DNA from: DATJZG01 sp035499295
Lineage (GTDB): Bacteria > Myxococcota > Myxococcia > Myxococcales > Anaeromyxobacteraceae
DNA: 64,000 nt
NCBI GenBank assembly: GCA_035499295.1
Contig: DATJZG010000061.1
Span: 1-64,000, forward strand
Direction of reading: 5' to 3'
Positions 49,289 to 56,920 of this stretch are shown here, one piece after another. Below the pieces are notes generated by a model. The model saw nothing but the letters and a program-made list of their open reading frames with translations. It made no database searches and had not been told where the DNA came from. Within the stretch, counting starts at the first letter, position 1; each line of letters opens with the position of its first letter. The position numbers were made by a program, and so were the translations under genes.

Positions 49289-51502
49289 ATGCTCGCCCAC
49301 CTGGGAGCCGCGCTGGCGCTCGCCGCCGGCGCCGCGGTGCCGCCCGCTCCGGAGCCCGAGGGCAACGAGCCCTTTTTGCGCCTCTACGCCGAGACGCGAG
49401 GCTTCCGCGCCGGCCACCCGGTGCGGGCCACGGTGGCCCCGGGCGGCGGCGAGGTGCTCTTCCTGCGATCGGGGCCGCGGTCCGGAGTGCAGTCGCTCTT
49501 CGCCACCGAGGTGCAAACGGGGAGGACCCGGCTCGTCCTGGACGCCGAGGCGCTCCTCGCCGCCGACGCCACGGCGGAGAGCGACGCCGAGAAGGCGCGG
49601 CTCGAGCGGCAGCGCATCACCGCGCGCGGGATCACCCACTACCAGCTCTCCGCGGACGGGCGGATCCTCGTCGCCTCCGCGGCCGGGCGCAGCTACGCCT
49701 GCGCGTTCCCGGGCGGCTTCCCGAGGCGTCTCCCCTTGCCGGCCGACGCGCTCGACCCGCGGCTGTCCCCGGACGGGAGGCTCCTCGCGTACGCGAGCGG
49801 CGGTGAGCTTTGGGTGCTCGACCTCGAGAAGGGCAAGCCCCGGCAGATCACCCGCGGAGCCTCGGGGGGGAAGACGCACGGGCTCGCCGAGTTCGTGGCC
49901 CAGGAGGAGATGCACCGGGAGAGGGGCTACTGGTGGTCGCCCGACTCTCGCTTCCTCGCCTTCGAGGAAGTGGACGAGACCTCGGTCGAGAAGCTCTACC
50001 TCGGGGACCCGGCTCGGCCCGAGCGGGCGCCCCCCCCGATCGCCTACCCGCGCGCCGGCGGCGCGAACGCCGCGGTCAGGGTGGGGGTGACCTCGCTGCA
50101 GGGTGGCCCGCCCACCTGGCTCGAGTGGGACCGGGCCGCCTACCCCTACCTGGCCCAGGTGCGCTGGGAGCGAGGCGGGCCGATCCTGCTCCTCGTCGAG
50201 AGCCGGAGACAGACCGCGGAGGTACTTCTCGCCGGGGACCCATCGAGCGGGAGGACGAGGGAACTCCTTCGAGAGATCGACCTGGCCTGGCTCAACCTCC
50301 ACCCCGACCTCCCCCGCTGGCTCCCCGACGGCTCGGGCTTCCTCTGGTTCACCGAGCGCAACGGGGCGACGGAGGTGGAGCTTCGGCGCCCCGACGGGGG
50401 AATGGCGGCGTCGCTCGTGCCGCCCCGCTGGAGGTTCGTCTCGCTCGTCGGCGTCGATCCCCGCACCAGGCTCGTCTACTTCGTGGGCGCGCCCGACGAC
50501 CCGTCGGCCGACCGCCTGTTCTCGGTCCGGCCCGGGGAAGAGCCCCGGGAGATCCCGGTCCGGGCGACCGCGCCCGCCACCCTCGCCGCCGCGCTGGCGG
50601 AGGACGGCAGCGCTCTGGTGGTGACGGCGGCGGGGGCGGGGAGCCCGCCGCGGACGGCGGTCGCGGCTCCGGACGGGAGGGAGCTCGCGGAGCTCCCCTC
50701 GGTGGCGCTCCCCTCGCCGCTGCGGGCGCGGCCCGAGCTGCGCCGCCTCGGCCGGCTCGGCCTTCCCACCTCGCTGGTGAAGCCAACGAGCTTTCGCGCC
50801 GGCGCCAAGTACCCGGTGCTGGTGGAGGTCTACGGCGGGCCGATGCACCTCGCTCCCCTGCGCCTGCAGGGGGAGGCGCCGCTCTCCCAGTGGTATGCCG
50901 ACCGGGGGTTCATCGTCGTGCGGATCGTGAACCGGGGGCAGACCATGCGGCTCGGCCGCGACTTCGAGCGCGCGGTGAAGGGGGACCTGTCCGGGCCGGC
51001 GCTCGACGATCAGGTGGAGGCGCTCCAGGCGCTCGCGGCCGCCGTCCCGGAGATGGACCTCTCCCGGGTCGGGATCCTGGGGTGGTCGTTCGGCGGGTAC
51101 ATGGCGGCGCTCGCCGTCCTGCGGCGCCCCGACGTCTACTGCGCCGCGGTCGCGGGCGCGCCGGTGGCGGACTGGCGCGACTACGACACCCATTACGCCG
51201 AGAGGTACCTGGGCCTCCCGGAGGAAGCGCCCGGCGCGTACGAGCGCAGCTCGCTCCTCGCCCTCGCCCCGGGCGCGCGGCGGCCCCTCCTCCTCGTCCA
51301 CGGCACCGCCGACGACAACGTCCATTTCCTCCACTCGCTCAAGCTCGCCGACGCGCTCCTCCGCGCCGGCCGCCCGGCCGCGCTCGCACCGCTCGCCGGC
51401 GTCACCCACCTCCCCTCCGACCCCCCGACCGCCGAGCGCCTGGCGAGGGCCGAAGCCCGCTTCCTCGAGGAAGCGCTCTCGCGCCCCTGCGCCGGGCCCT
51501 AG
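49289..51502 (+). CDS. S9-family dipeptidyl peptidase IV-like protease
   Basis: 737 residues. An N-terminal signal-like stretch (LAHLGAALALAAGAAVPP) suggests export. A beta-propeller region carries the DPP-IV double-Glu motif (EFVAQEEMHRERGYWWSPD). The C-terminal alpha/beta-hydrolase holds the triad Ser (GWSFGGYMAA), Asp (GTADDNVHF) and His (GVTHLPSD). It should release X-Pro/X-Ala dipeptides from peptide N-termini in the periplasm or outside. The ATG at 49289 is chosen over the in-frame GTG at 49274. pyrD follows 3 nt after the stop. Confidence 0.93.
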   Translation: MLAHLGAALALAAGAAVPPAPEPEGNEPFLRLYAETRGFRAGHPVRATVAPGGGEVLFLRSGPRSGVQSLFATEVQTGRTRLVLDAEALLAADATAESDAEKARLERQRITARGITHYQLSADGRILVASAAGRSYACAFPGGFPRRLPLPADALDPRLSPDGRLLAYASGGELWVLDLEKGKPRQITRGASGGKTHGLAEFVAQEEMHRERGYWWSPDSRFLAFEEVDETSVEKLYLGDPARPERAPPPIAYPRAGGANAAVRVGVTSLQGGPPTWLEWDRAAYPYLAQVRWERGGPILLLVESRRQTAEVLLAGDPSSGRTRELLREIDLAWLNLHPDLPRWLPDGSGFLWFTERNGATEVELRRPDGGMAASLVPPRWRFVSLVGVDPRTRLVYFVGAPDDPSADRLFSVRPGEEPREIPVRATAPATLAAALAEDGSALVVTAAGAGSPPRTAVAAPDGRELAELPSVALPSPLRARPELRRLGRLGLPTSLVKPTSFRAGAKYPVLVEVYGGPMHLAPLRLQGEAPLSQWYADRGFIVVRIVNRGQTMRLGRDFERAVKGDLSGPALDDQVEALQALAAAVPEMDLSRVGILGWSFGGYMAALAVLRRPDVYCAAVAGAPVADWRDYDTHYAERYLGLPEEAPGAYERSSLLALAPGARRPLLLVHGTADDNVHFLHSLKLADALLRAGRPAALAPLAGVTHLPSDPPTAERLARAEARFLEEALSRPCAGP

Positions 51503-51505
51503 GCC

Positions 51506-52591
51506 ATGGAAGGAGCGACCGTGCTCTGGCGCCTCCTGCGAGGAATCCTCTTCCTCTTCGACCCGGAGCGGGTCCACGCCCTCGCGGTCCTCGCCCTCCG
51601 CCTCCTCGGGCGCTCGCGGGCGGCGCGGCGCCTGAGGCCCCGGCCCGAGCCCTCGCTGGCGGTGCGCTGTCTCGGGCTCGCCTTCGAGAGCCCGCTCGGG
51701 ATCGCCGCCGGCTTCGACAAGGGGGAGGGGATTGCCCCCGGCCTCTACGCGCTCGGATTCGGGCACGTGGAGGTGGGAACCATCACGCCGCGGCCGCAGC
51801 CCGGCAACCCGCGCCCCCGCCTCTTCCGCCTCCCGGGGCAGCGGGCGCTCGTCAACCGGATGGGGTTCAACAACGAGGGCGCGGACGCCTGCGCCGCTCG
51901 CCTGGCGGCGGTGCCGGCCGTGGCGCGGCCGCGGGTGCTCGGCGTCAACGTGGGGAAGAACAAGGACACGCCCAACGAGCGCGCGGTGGAGGACTACCTC
52001 GCCTGCATCGACCGGCTGGGAGGGCTCGCCGACTACCTGGTCGTGAACCTCTCGTCGCCCAACACCCCCGGGCTGCGGGCACTCCAGGAGCGGGGGCCGC
52101 TCGAGAGCCTCCTCGGAGCCTGCGTGTCCCGGGCGCGCCCCTTGGGGAAGCCGCTCCTCGTGAAGCTCGCCCCCGACCTCTCTCCCGAGGCACTCGACGA
52201 GGCGGTGGACGTGGCGATCGAGGTCGGGGCCTCGGGCATCATCGCGACGAACACCACAGTGGCCCGGCCGCCCGCGGTTTCCGCCGAGCCCTTCGCAGGA
52301 GAGGCGGGCGGGCTCTCGGGTGCCCCGCTCGCCCCGCTCGCCACCCTCGCTCTCCGGCGCTGCTACGCCCGGGCGCGCGGGCGCATCCCCCTCGTCGGCG
52401 TGGGAGGGGTCTCGGACGCCGCCGACGCCTACGCCCGCATCCGCGCCGGAGCGACGCTCGTGCAGGTCTACACCGGCTTCATCTACGGCGGGCCGCTCTT
52501 GCCGCGCCGCATCCTCTCCGGGCTCGCCGAGCTCCTCGCGCGCGACGGCTTCAGGACCCCGGGAGAGGCGGTCGGCGCCGACCATCGATAG
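51506..52591 (+). CDS. pyrD: Dihydroorotate dehydrogenase (quinone), class 2
   Basis: Fourth step of pyrimidine synthesis, coupled to the quinone pool at the inner membrane. 361 residues. An N-terminal amphipathic membrane helix (LWRLLRGILFLFDPERVH) is followed by the FMN barrel: PLGIAAGFDKG, NRMGFNNEGAD, VNLSSPNTPGLRALQ (catalytic Ser, class 2), VKLAPDLS, IIATNTTV and GVGGVSDAADAYARIRAGA. It begins 3 nt after the S9 peptidase stop. Confidence 0.98.
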   Translation: MEGATVLWRLLRGILFLFDPERVHALAVLALRLLGRSRAARRLRPRPEPSLAVRCLGLAFESPLGIAAGFDKGEGIAPGLYALGFGHVEVGTITPRPQPGNPRPRLFRLPGQRALVNRMGFNNEGADACAARLAAVPAVARPRVLGVNVGKNKDTPNERAVEDYLACIDRLGGLADYLVVNLSSPNTPGLRALQERGPLESLLGACVSRARPLGKPLLVKLAPDLSPEALDEAVDVAIEVGASGIIATNTTVARPPAVSAEPFAGEAGGLSGAPLAPLATLALRRCYARARGRIPLVGVGGVSDAADAYARIRAGATLVQVYTGFIYGGPLLPRRILSGLAELLARDGFRTPGEAVGADHR

Positions 52592-52631
52592 CCGTCGCCG
52601 GCCCCGTAGGGGGCGGGGGAAGACATCCCCC

Positions 52632-52660
52632 TTGACGCGATTGACGCGCTGCGTTATCTA
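52632..52660 (+). promoter_or_regulatory. Promoter of the phasin-like gene pair
   Basis: TTGACG (52632-52637), a 17-nt spacer, TATCTA (52655-52660). TTGACGCG is repeated in tandem (52632 and 52641). The leader of about 40 nt carries GGAGGAGG before the ATG at 52707. Confidence 0.6.
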
Positions 52661-52706
52661 GGAGCCGAGGAAGTGTTCGAAACCCGACAGTCCGGAGGAG
52701 GGTGTC

Positions 52707-53165
52707 ATGGCAGAAGTCCAGAGGGCTCGCAACAGCGGCCGCAGTGGCAAGGTCCAGGAGTTGATCCGCGATTCCATCGAGGCCGCCCAGGCCCGCCTCG
52801 AGACGCTTGAGGACGAGGCGCAGAAGCTCTTCCAGGAGGTCTCGACGCGCGTCCAGAAGGTCTCGAAGAAGGACTGGAAGGAGCTGAGGGGGCAGGTGGA
52901 GAAGCTCCGCCGGGCCGGCCTCGACGCGGCCGAGGAGTGGAAGGACAAGGCCGAGGAGTGGAGGGACAAGGCTCAGAGCTTCCGCGGCGAGGCGGTCGAC
53001 CGGCTCCTCGAGCTGCAGGTGCGCGCGGTGAAGTTCCTCGGCGTCGCCTCGCGCGAGGAGGTGCTCGAGCTCTCCCGCGAGATCAACAAGATCCTGAAGC
53101 GGCTCGACGAGGTCCAGAAGCGGCGCAGCCGCAAGCCGGCCCGCAAGCCCGAGGCGCAGGCGTAG
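52707..53165 (+). CDS. Phasin-like coiled-coil protein 1
   Basis: 152 residues, helical and charged: VQELIRDSIEAAQARLETL, AEEWKDKAEEWRDKAQSFRG, and FLGVASREEVLELSREINKI. The latter pattern (LG-V-x-[ST]-R-x-E-V followed by a leucine-heptad helix) is typical of PhaF/PhaI phasins that coat polyhydroxyalkanoate granules. It ends in a short basic KPARKPEAQA tail. No PHA synthase is in the window. It has its own promoter and is followed by a second phasin-like gene after 15 nt. Confidence 0.7.
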   Translation: MAEVQRARNSGRSGKVQELIRDSIEAAQARLETLEDEAQKLFQEVSTRVQKVSKKDWKELRGQVEKLRRAGLDAAEEWKDKAEEWRDKAQSFRGEAVDRLLELQVRAVKFLGVASREEVLELSREINKILKRLDEVQKRRSRKPARKPEAQA

Positions 53166-53180
53166 AGGGAGACGACCGAC

Positions 53181-53531
53181 ATGCCAGACCTGCAGGAGAT
53201 GTTCAAGGACGCCTGGTCGCAGGCGCTCGTGGGCCTGAACGCCGCCGAGGCGGAAGCGGAGAAGGTCCTCACCCGGCTCGGGTTCTCGCCGGACGACGTG
53301 CGACGGCACGCGAAGGAGTTCGGCGAGCGGCTGAGCCAGCAGCGGCGCGAGGTGGAGAGGGCGCTCGACGACGCGGTGAAGCGGGCCACGGCGCGCTTCC
53401 GCTTCCCCACCCGGGAGGAGATGGAGGCGGTGCGCAAGCGCCTCGACGAGATCTCCGAGCGGGTGGACGCGCTCGCCGAGGACCGCTCCAAGGCGGGCCG
53501 GTCGGGGGAGGCCGGTCCGCGGGAGGGATAG
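53181..53531 (+). CDS. Phasin-like coiled-coil protein 2
   Basis: 116 residues. MPDLQEMFKDAWSQALVGL, then coiled coil and FRFPTREEMEAVRKRLDEIS, which has the same phasin-type junction (FPTREE plus heptad helix) as the preceding gene. It probably pairs with phasin-like protein 1 in a heteromeric coiled coil. GAGGGAGA precedes the ATG. No catalytic features. Confidence 0.68.
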   Translation: MPDLQEMFKDAWSQALVGLNAAEAEAEKVLTRLGFSPDDVRRHAKEFGERLSQQRREVERALDDAVKRATARFRFPTREEMEAVRKRLDEISERVDALAEDRSKAGRSGEAGPREG

Positions 53532-53547
53532 CGGGCGGCCGGCGCGC

Positions 53548-53553
53548 TAAGAT
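53548..53553 (+). promoter_or_regulatory. -10 element (TAAGAT) of queE
   Basis: TAAGAT, 6 nt before the GTG start of queE. CGCCCC separates them, so there is no Shine-Dalgarno. No -35 is obvious. Confidence 0.35.
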
Positions 53554-53559
53554 CGCCCC

Positions 53560-54192
53560 GTGCGCGTCACCGAGATCTTCTTCAGCATCCAGGGGGAGGG
53601 CACCCGGGCGGGGCGGCCGTGCGTCTTCGTGCGCACCACCGGGTGCAACCTCCGCTGCTCCTACTGCGACACCGCCTACGCCTTCAGCGGAGGGCGAGAG
53701 ATGTCGCTCGCCGAGATCGTGGGCGAGGTCGAGCGGCACCCGTGCCGCTTCGTCCTCCTCACCGGCGGGGAGCCGCTCCTGCAGCCAGAGCTGGGCGAGC
53801 TCGCGCGCCTGCTGCTCGAGCGCGGCTGGGAGGTGGCGGTGGAGACGCACGGCCAGCTCCCCCTCGACGGACTTCCCCCCGGGGTGGTGCGCATCGCCGA
53901 CGTGAAGACCCCGGGCTCCGGCGAGCCCGCCCGCGAGCTCGGATGGCTCGCCCGGCTCTCTCCGAGCGACGAGGTGAAGTTCGTCGTCACGAGCGAGGAC
54001 GACTTCCGCTGGTCCCTCGAGGTGGTGCGGGCCCATCGCCTGGAGGATCGGGTGGCGGTGCTCTTCAGCCCCGTCTTCGGGAAGGTGGAGGCGAGGGACC
54101 TCGCGCGCTGGATGCTCGAGAGCGGCGTGCGCGGGCGCCTCAACCTGCAGATCCACAAGATCGTCTGGGGACCGAGTGCTCGGGGCGTGTAG
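53560..54192 (+). CDS. queE: 7-carboxy-7-deazaguanine synthase
   Basis: Radical-SAM enzyme forming the deazaguanine ring in queuosine precursor synthesis. 210 residues. Begins VRVTEIFFSIQGEGTRAGRP; the cluster motif is TGCNLRCSYCDTAYA (Cys-x3-Cys-x2-Cys) and the SAM-binding strand is LLTGGEPLLQPEL. It lacks the long insert of some QueE forms. queC/queD/queF are not nearby. The GTG start at 53560 gives the family N-terminus. Confidence 0.95.
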   Translation: MRVTEIFFSIQGEGTRAGRPCVFVRTTGCNLRCSYCDTAYAFSGGREMSLAEIVGEVERHPCRFVLLTGGEPLLQPELGELARLLLERGWEVAVETHGQLPLDGLPPGVVRIADVKTPGSGEPARELGWLARLSPSDEVKFVVTSEDDFRWSLEVVRAHRLEDRVAVLFSPVFGKVEARDLARWMLESGVRGRLNLQIHKIVWGPSARGV

Positions 54193-54203
54193 GGGACCCG
54201 AAC

Positions 54204-54233
54204 TTGACGCAGGGCTCGGGCCGGGGCTAGGTA
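54204..54233 (+). promoter_or_regulatory. Promoter upstream of the Tgl-type gene cluster
   Basis: TTGACG (54204-54209), an 18-nt spacer, TAGGTA (54228-54233). The expected transcription start near 54240-54242 leaves a leader of about 110 nt before the GTG at 54352, in which a short reading frame begins. Confidence 0.5.
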
Positions 54234-54241
54234 GCGAAAGG

Positions 54242-54343
54242 ATGCGTGCCCTGGCGACCGTCGGCGCGACGGCCCGCCGGGCGAGGGGCCGGCCGCACTC
54301 CCCGCCCGGCGCCCTCCCGGAGCCCCACCCGCCTTCGCGCTGA
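54242..54343 (+). CDS. Possible leaderless upstream reading frame, 33 codons
   Basis: ATG at 54242 coincides with the predicted transcription start. The frame reads MRALATVGATARRARG..., Arg/Pro-rich, and stops 8 nt before the next gene's GTG, with the next gene's GAGGA Shine-Dalgarno beginning at its stop codon. It could couple translation into the next gene, or be chance in GC-rich DNA. No homology is known. Confidence 0.2.
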   Translation: MRALATVGATARRARGRPHSPPGALPEPHPPSR

Positions 54344-54351
54344 GGAACTCC

Positions 54352-54813
54352 GTGTTCCACCCCGACCCGAACATCCGCTTCATTCCCGCCGCGCGCGACC
54401 AGGTGGTGGCGCTCGTGGAGAGCATCAACCAGCCCCAGGTCTCCATCCCCGGCAAGTCCCCGCAGACGGTGCAGGGCTACCTGTGCGGGTTGCGGAACCC
54501 GAACGGCACCTTCTCCATCTTCGTCGCGCTCTTCCTGCCGAAGAGCGGCGAGAACGTCGTCTACCTGCACCCGCACCGGGAGCTCTCCCTGGAGGAGTAC
54601 CGCGAGGTGGAGATCGAGGGGCTCCACTTCCTCGAGTCGATGGGGTTCATGCTCGACAACCTGAACTTCCGGAACCTGGGACAGCCGCAACAGCTCGAGA
54701 CCCTGAAGCGCGTCCGCATCTTCCACCCTCCCGGGGCGCCCGCGGCCGGGGCCGAGGGCCCGGAGGCCCGGGGCGATCTCTCCCGCATCGCCCGGCTCCT
54801 CTCGAGCGTCTAG
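54352..54813 (+). CDS. Conserved-looking protein of unknown function upstream of tgl-like gene
   Basis: 153 residues, soluble, with no signal peptide. The core (FIPAARDQVVALVESINQPQ, LPKSGENVVYLHPHRELS, GLHFLESMGFMLDNLNFRN) looks like a compact alpha/beta domain; the last 30 residues are Gly/Ala/Glu-rich. I do not recognise the family. GTG start with GAGGA 5 nt upstream. The Tgl-like lipoprotein gene begins 2 nt after its stop, so the two are cotranscribed and it may act in pilus biogenesis (inference). Confidence 0.7.
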   Translation: MFHPDPNIRFIPAARDQVVALVESINQPQVSIPGKSPQTVQGYLCGLRNPNGTFSIFVALFLPKSGENVVYLHPHRELSLEEYREVEIEGLHFLESMGFMLDNLNFRNLGQPQQLETLKRVRIFHPPGAPAAGAEGPEARGDLSRIARLLSSV

Positions 54814-54815
54814 CC

Positions 54816-55568
54816 ATGCGCCCCCTCCACGCCGCCTCCGTCCTGGGGCTCGCCCTCCTCCTCGCGTGCGCCCATGGCCCGACCCCGAAGGAGCACGACG
54901 CGGCGGTGATCCACAACGACCTCGGCGCCGAGGCGGTCCGGGCCGGGAAGATGCAGGACGCCCTGCGCGAGTACGACGAGGCGCTGAAGCTCGACGACCG
55001 CCTCGCGGAGGCCCACCTCGGCAAGGGGTTCGTGCTCGAGTTCAGCTTCGGGAAGCTCCCCGAGGCCGAGGCGGAGTACCGCCAGGCCATCGAGCTCAAG
55101 CCCTCCCTCGCCGACGCCCACAACAACCTCGGCCAGCTCCTCGCCAAGACCGGGCGCCTCGACCAGGCGCTCGCGGAGTTCGACGCCGCCGTCGCCATCA
55201 TGCAGAACCGGGAGCCCTGGGTGGCCCGCTGCAACCGGGGGCAGGTGCTCTGGCGCCTGGGACGCAAGGCCGAGGGGCAGGCGGAGATGCGCACCTGCCT
55301 GAACTTCGAACCGCGCTACTGCCAGGGGTGGCGGGAGCTCGGGCGGCTGCAGCTCTCCGACGGCATGGTGAAGGAGGCGGTGGCCTCGCAGGAGCAGTAC
55401 GTGCGGGCCTGCGACAAGGCGCCCGACGCCCACCTGCAGCTCGCCCTCGCCCTCCTCAAGGCCGGCCAGGCGGCGCGCGCCCGCGAGGCCTTCGCCCGCT
55501 GCGCCGAGCTCGGTACCGGGACCGCCATCGGCGACGAGTGCAAGCGCAGCGGAGAGATGCTGCAGTGA
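54816..55568 (+). CDS. TPR lipoprotein of Tgl/PilF type (secretin pilotin candidate)
   Basis: 250 residues. Lipoprotein signal RPLHAASVLGLALLLAC with Cys18. About six tetratricopeptide repeats follow: NDLGAEAVRAGKMQDALREY, AHLGKGFVLEFSFGKLPEAE, AHNNLGQLLAKTGRLDQALA, RCNRGQVLWRLGRKAEGQAE, GWRELGRLQLSDGMVKEAV and LQLALALLKAGQAARAREAF. Length, lipidation and repeats fit M. xanthus Tgl, an outer-membrane lipoprotein needed to assemble the PilQ secretin. A generic TPR lipoprotein cannot be excluded. pilB is also in this window. Its stop overlaps the next gene's GTG. Confidence 0.78.
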   Translation: MRPLHAASVLGLALLLACAHGPTPKEHDAAVIHNDLGAEAVRAGKMQDALREYDEALKLDDRLAEAHLGKGFVLEFSFGKLPEAEAEYRQAIELKPSLADAHNNLGQLLAKTGRLDQALAEFDAAVAIMQNREPWVARCNRGQVLWRLGRKAEGQAEMRTCLNFEPRYCQGWRELGRLQLSDGMVKEAVASQEQYVRACDKAPDAHLQLALALLKAGQAARAREAFARCAELGTGTAIGDECKRSGEMLQ

Positions 55569-56062
55569 CGGCGGCTTCGCCCGAGGCGGCCGGCGAGGAA
55601 CGGTCGGAGGCGCTGCGGACCTTCGGCCGGTACCTGCACCGCGAGCGCGAGCTGCGCGGTCTCTCCCAGGCGGACGTGGCCCGGGTGACCAAGCTCGCCC
55701 TCTCGGTGGTGGAGGCGCTCGAGTCGGGCGAGCCGGGGCGCATGCCCCCCCGCGCCTACCTCTTCGGCTACCTGCGCGGTTACTCCGCCGCTGTCGGGCT
55801 CGACCCGGACGACGTGGTGCTGCGTTACCAGGAAGCGGTCGACCCGGGAGAGAAGGAGGCGCCGCCCGCGCTCCCGGCGGGCGCCGGAACGCGCCCCCCG
55901 GCCCGGTGGCGCCGGGGCGCGCTCGTCGCGGCCGCGATCGCGCTCCTCGTCGCCGCGCTGCTGGCCGCGGGGACGTGGCGCGCGCCGCGCGGGACCGGCG
56001 AGGTGAAGGGCCGCCGCTCGGCGGAGCGGGCCCCCTACCAGGGCCCGCCCGGGCAGCCCTGA
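55565..56062 (+). CDS. RodZ-like membrane protein with N-terminal HTH
   Basis: 165 residues. An N-terminal HTH_25-type domain (FGRYLHRERELRGLSQADVA, VTKLALSVVEALESGE, RAYLFGYLRGYSAAVGLD) is followed by one transmembrane helix (ALVAAAIALLVAALLAAGTW, about residues 121-140) and a short tail. It lacks RodZ's large periplasmic domain. Such domains bind MreB or DNA at the cell envelope. The GTG start overlaps the Tgl-like stop (GTGA), and recO follows 7 nt later. Confidence 0.75.
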   Translation: MTAASPEAAGEERSEALRTFGRYLHRERELRGLSQADVARVTKLALSVVEALESGEPGRMPPRAYLFGYLRGYSAAVGLDPDDVVLRYQEAVDPGEKEAPPALPAGAGTRPPARWRRGALVAAAIALLVAALLAAGTWRAPRGTGEVKGRRSAERAPYQGPPGQP

Positions 56063-56069
56063 GGCCGGC

Positions 56070-56828
56070 GTGGTCCGCTCCGCCAAGCTCCGGGCCATCG
56101 TGCTTCGATCGGTGGACTACGGCGAGCGCGACCGCGTCGTCACCCTGCTGTCGCGTGAGCGCGGCAAGCTCTCGGCGTTCGCGCGCGGAGCCCGGGCTTC
56201 GCGGAGGCGCTTCGGCGGGACGCTCGAACCCTTCAACCTCCTCGCGGCCGAGCTGCGCGAGCGGACCGGCGCCGACACCTGGATCCTGGAGAACGCCGCG
56301 GTGGAGCGCGCCTTCGGCGCCATCCGCGGTGACCTCGCCCGCATCGCCTGCGCCGGGTACGCCGGGGAGCTCGCCGGCGAGCTGGTGCGCGACGCCGAGC
56401 CGCACGAGGACCTCTTCGACCTCCTCGTCGCCTACCTGGCCCGCCTCGACGAGGCCCCGGCCCGCCCCTGGGACCTGCGCGGCTACGAACTCGGGGCCCT
56501 GCGGGCGACCGGCCTCATGCCGCGCCTCGACGGCTGCGCCCGCTGCGGGGGGCCGGCATCGCCGGGCGCGATGCGCTTCGACCCCGCCCACGGCGGGGTG
56601 CTCTGCCAGGCCTGTCGCGCCTTCGGGTCCCCGGCGAGCCGCGAGCTCCCGGGAGACACCCTCGCCGGCCTGAGGCGCCTGCAGCGCGGGGAGGAGGAGG
56701 CGCCTCCCCCGGCCCGGGTGGCCGCCGAGGCGCGCGACCTGCTCACCGCCTACCTCGAGCACCACCTGGGCCGCAGGCTCAAGGCGCGCCGGTTCCTCGA
56801 CGAGGTGGGGCCCCTCCTCGGCGGGTGA
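56070..56828 (+). CDS. recO: DNA repair protein RecO
   Basis: 252 residues. Loads RecA on SSB-coated DNA in the RecFOR pathway. N-terminal OB fold (KLRAIVLRSVDYGERDRVVT, RERGKLSAFARGARASRRRF) and a C-terminal helical/zinc domain with CARCGGP ... CQACRAF. The GTG start has GAGG upstream. It ends the run that starts with the unknown gene at 54352; glyQ has its own promoter after it. Confidence 0.94.
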   Translation: MVRSAKLRAIVLRSVDYGERDRVVTLLSRERGKLSAFARGARASRRRFGGTLEPFNLLAAELRERTGADTWILENAAVERAFGAIRGDLARIACAGYAGELAGELVRDAEPHEDLFDLLVAYLARLDEAPARPWDLRGYELGALRATGLMPRLDGCARCGGPASPGAMRFDPAHGGVLCQACRAFGSPASRELPGDTLAGLRRLQRGEEEAPPPARVAAEARDLLTAYLEHHLGRRLKARRFLDEVGPLLGG

Positions 56829-56856
56829 CGGCCGCCGCGGCCCCGCAAGGTTCCGT

Positions 56857-56886
56857 TTGACAGCCGGCGCCGCCCGGCCCTACGAA
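56857..56886 (+). promoter_or_regulatory. Promoter of glyQS
   Basis: Consensus TTGACA (56857-56862), an 18-nt spacer, TACGAA (56881-56886), in the 92-nt gap after recO. A leader of about 27 nt carries GAGGAG before the GTG at 56921. There is no room for a T-box leader. Confidence 0.6.
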
Positions 56887-56920
56887 GAAGGGCCCCGCAG
56901 GGGGCGAAAGCGAGGAGCGC

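Noticed and set aside
49022..52585. 1187-codon open frame antisense to rimI, the S9 peptidase and pyrD
   Set aside because: It mirrors three well-supported genes. Its product is an Arg/Gly/Glu/Pro-rich low-complexity chain, as expected from antisense of GC-biased codons.
52661..52706. tRNA-like TTCGAAACC string
   Set aside because: No acceptor or anticodon stem can be formed around it; it lies in the phasin leader.
56829..56920. T-box leader before glyQS
   Set aside because: The gap is 92 nt including the promoter, and no T-box sequence or specifier stem is present.
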